A stretch of 8,797 nt of DNA from Deinococcus marmoris (GTDB lineage Bacteria; Deinococcota; Deinococci; Deinococcales; Deinococcaceae), in the NCBI RefSeq assembly GCF_001949125.1, contig NZ_MSTI01000125.1, positions 1-8,797 of the forward strand, read 5' to 3'. Position numbers and translations under genes: made by a program. This document shows positions 8,797-8,797 of this stretch, in pieces (position 1 is the first letter of the stretch; every line of letters begins with the position of its first letter). The notes under the pieces were generated by a model that had not been told where the DNA came from, made no database searches, and saw only the letters and a list, made by a program, of their open reading frames with translations.

Positions 8797-8797
8797 T

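Overview
The window is essentially one complete transposon of the Tn3 family. It starts at base 1 and ends at base 8796 with a perfect 44-bp terminal inverted repeat; base 8797 is outside it. Direct sequence evidence is the matching ends, a full-length TnpA with its DDE residues, and a tyrosine recombinase with all its catalytic residues. No flanking DNA is present, so the target duplication cannot be seen. The host is probably Deinococcus or a relative in Deinococcota. This is inferred from the DUF4900/ComZ-like pilin-tip protein, the moderately high G+C content and several starts that lack a Shine-Dalgarno sequence. It is not proven.

Layout: tnpA occupies bases 34-3048 on the minus strand and reads outward into the left end. 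A 122-bp gap follows. Bases 3171-6799 hold four tightly packed plus-strand genes for type IV pilin-like proteins of the GspH/FimT, GspI/PilV, GspJ/PilW and GspK/PilX (ComZ-like) kinds. A 106-bp gap leads to a 272-residue putative DNA-binding protein with a ribbon-helix-helix-like N-terminus, two helix-turn-helix-like segments and a possible winged helix (6906-7724). A 169-bp gap carries a dif-like inverted-repeat recombination site. The last gene is a tyrosine recombinase (7894-8754), which reads outward so that its stop codon lies in the right terminal repeat.

How it works together: TnpA would make cointegrates by replicative transposition, and the tyrosine recombinase would resolve them at the site around 7788-7817, in the way TnpI acts on its internal recombination site in Tn4430 or TnpS in Tn4651. 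The 272-residue protein may be an accessory or regulatory factor for either the recombination module or the cargo. The cargo order matches the minor-pilin block pilA1-pilA2-pilA3-comZ of Thermus, which forms the tip complex of the DNA-uptake type IV pilus. It has no major pilin, peptidase, motor or secretin, so it would have to work on a host's existing machinery. A transposon that delivers a replaceable pilus tip, with possible effects on DNA uptake, adhesion or phage attachment, is the most interesting feature here. That role is an inference from gene content and order.
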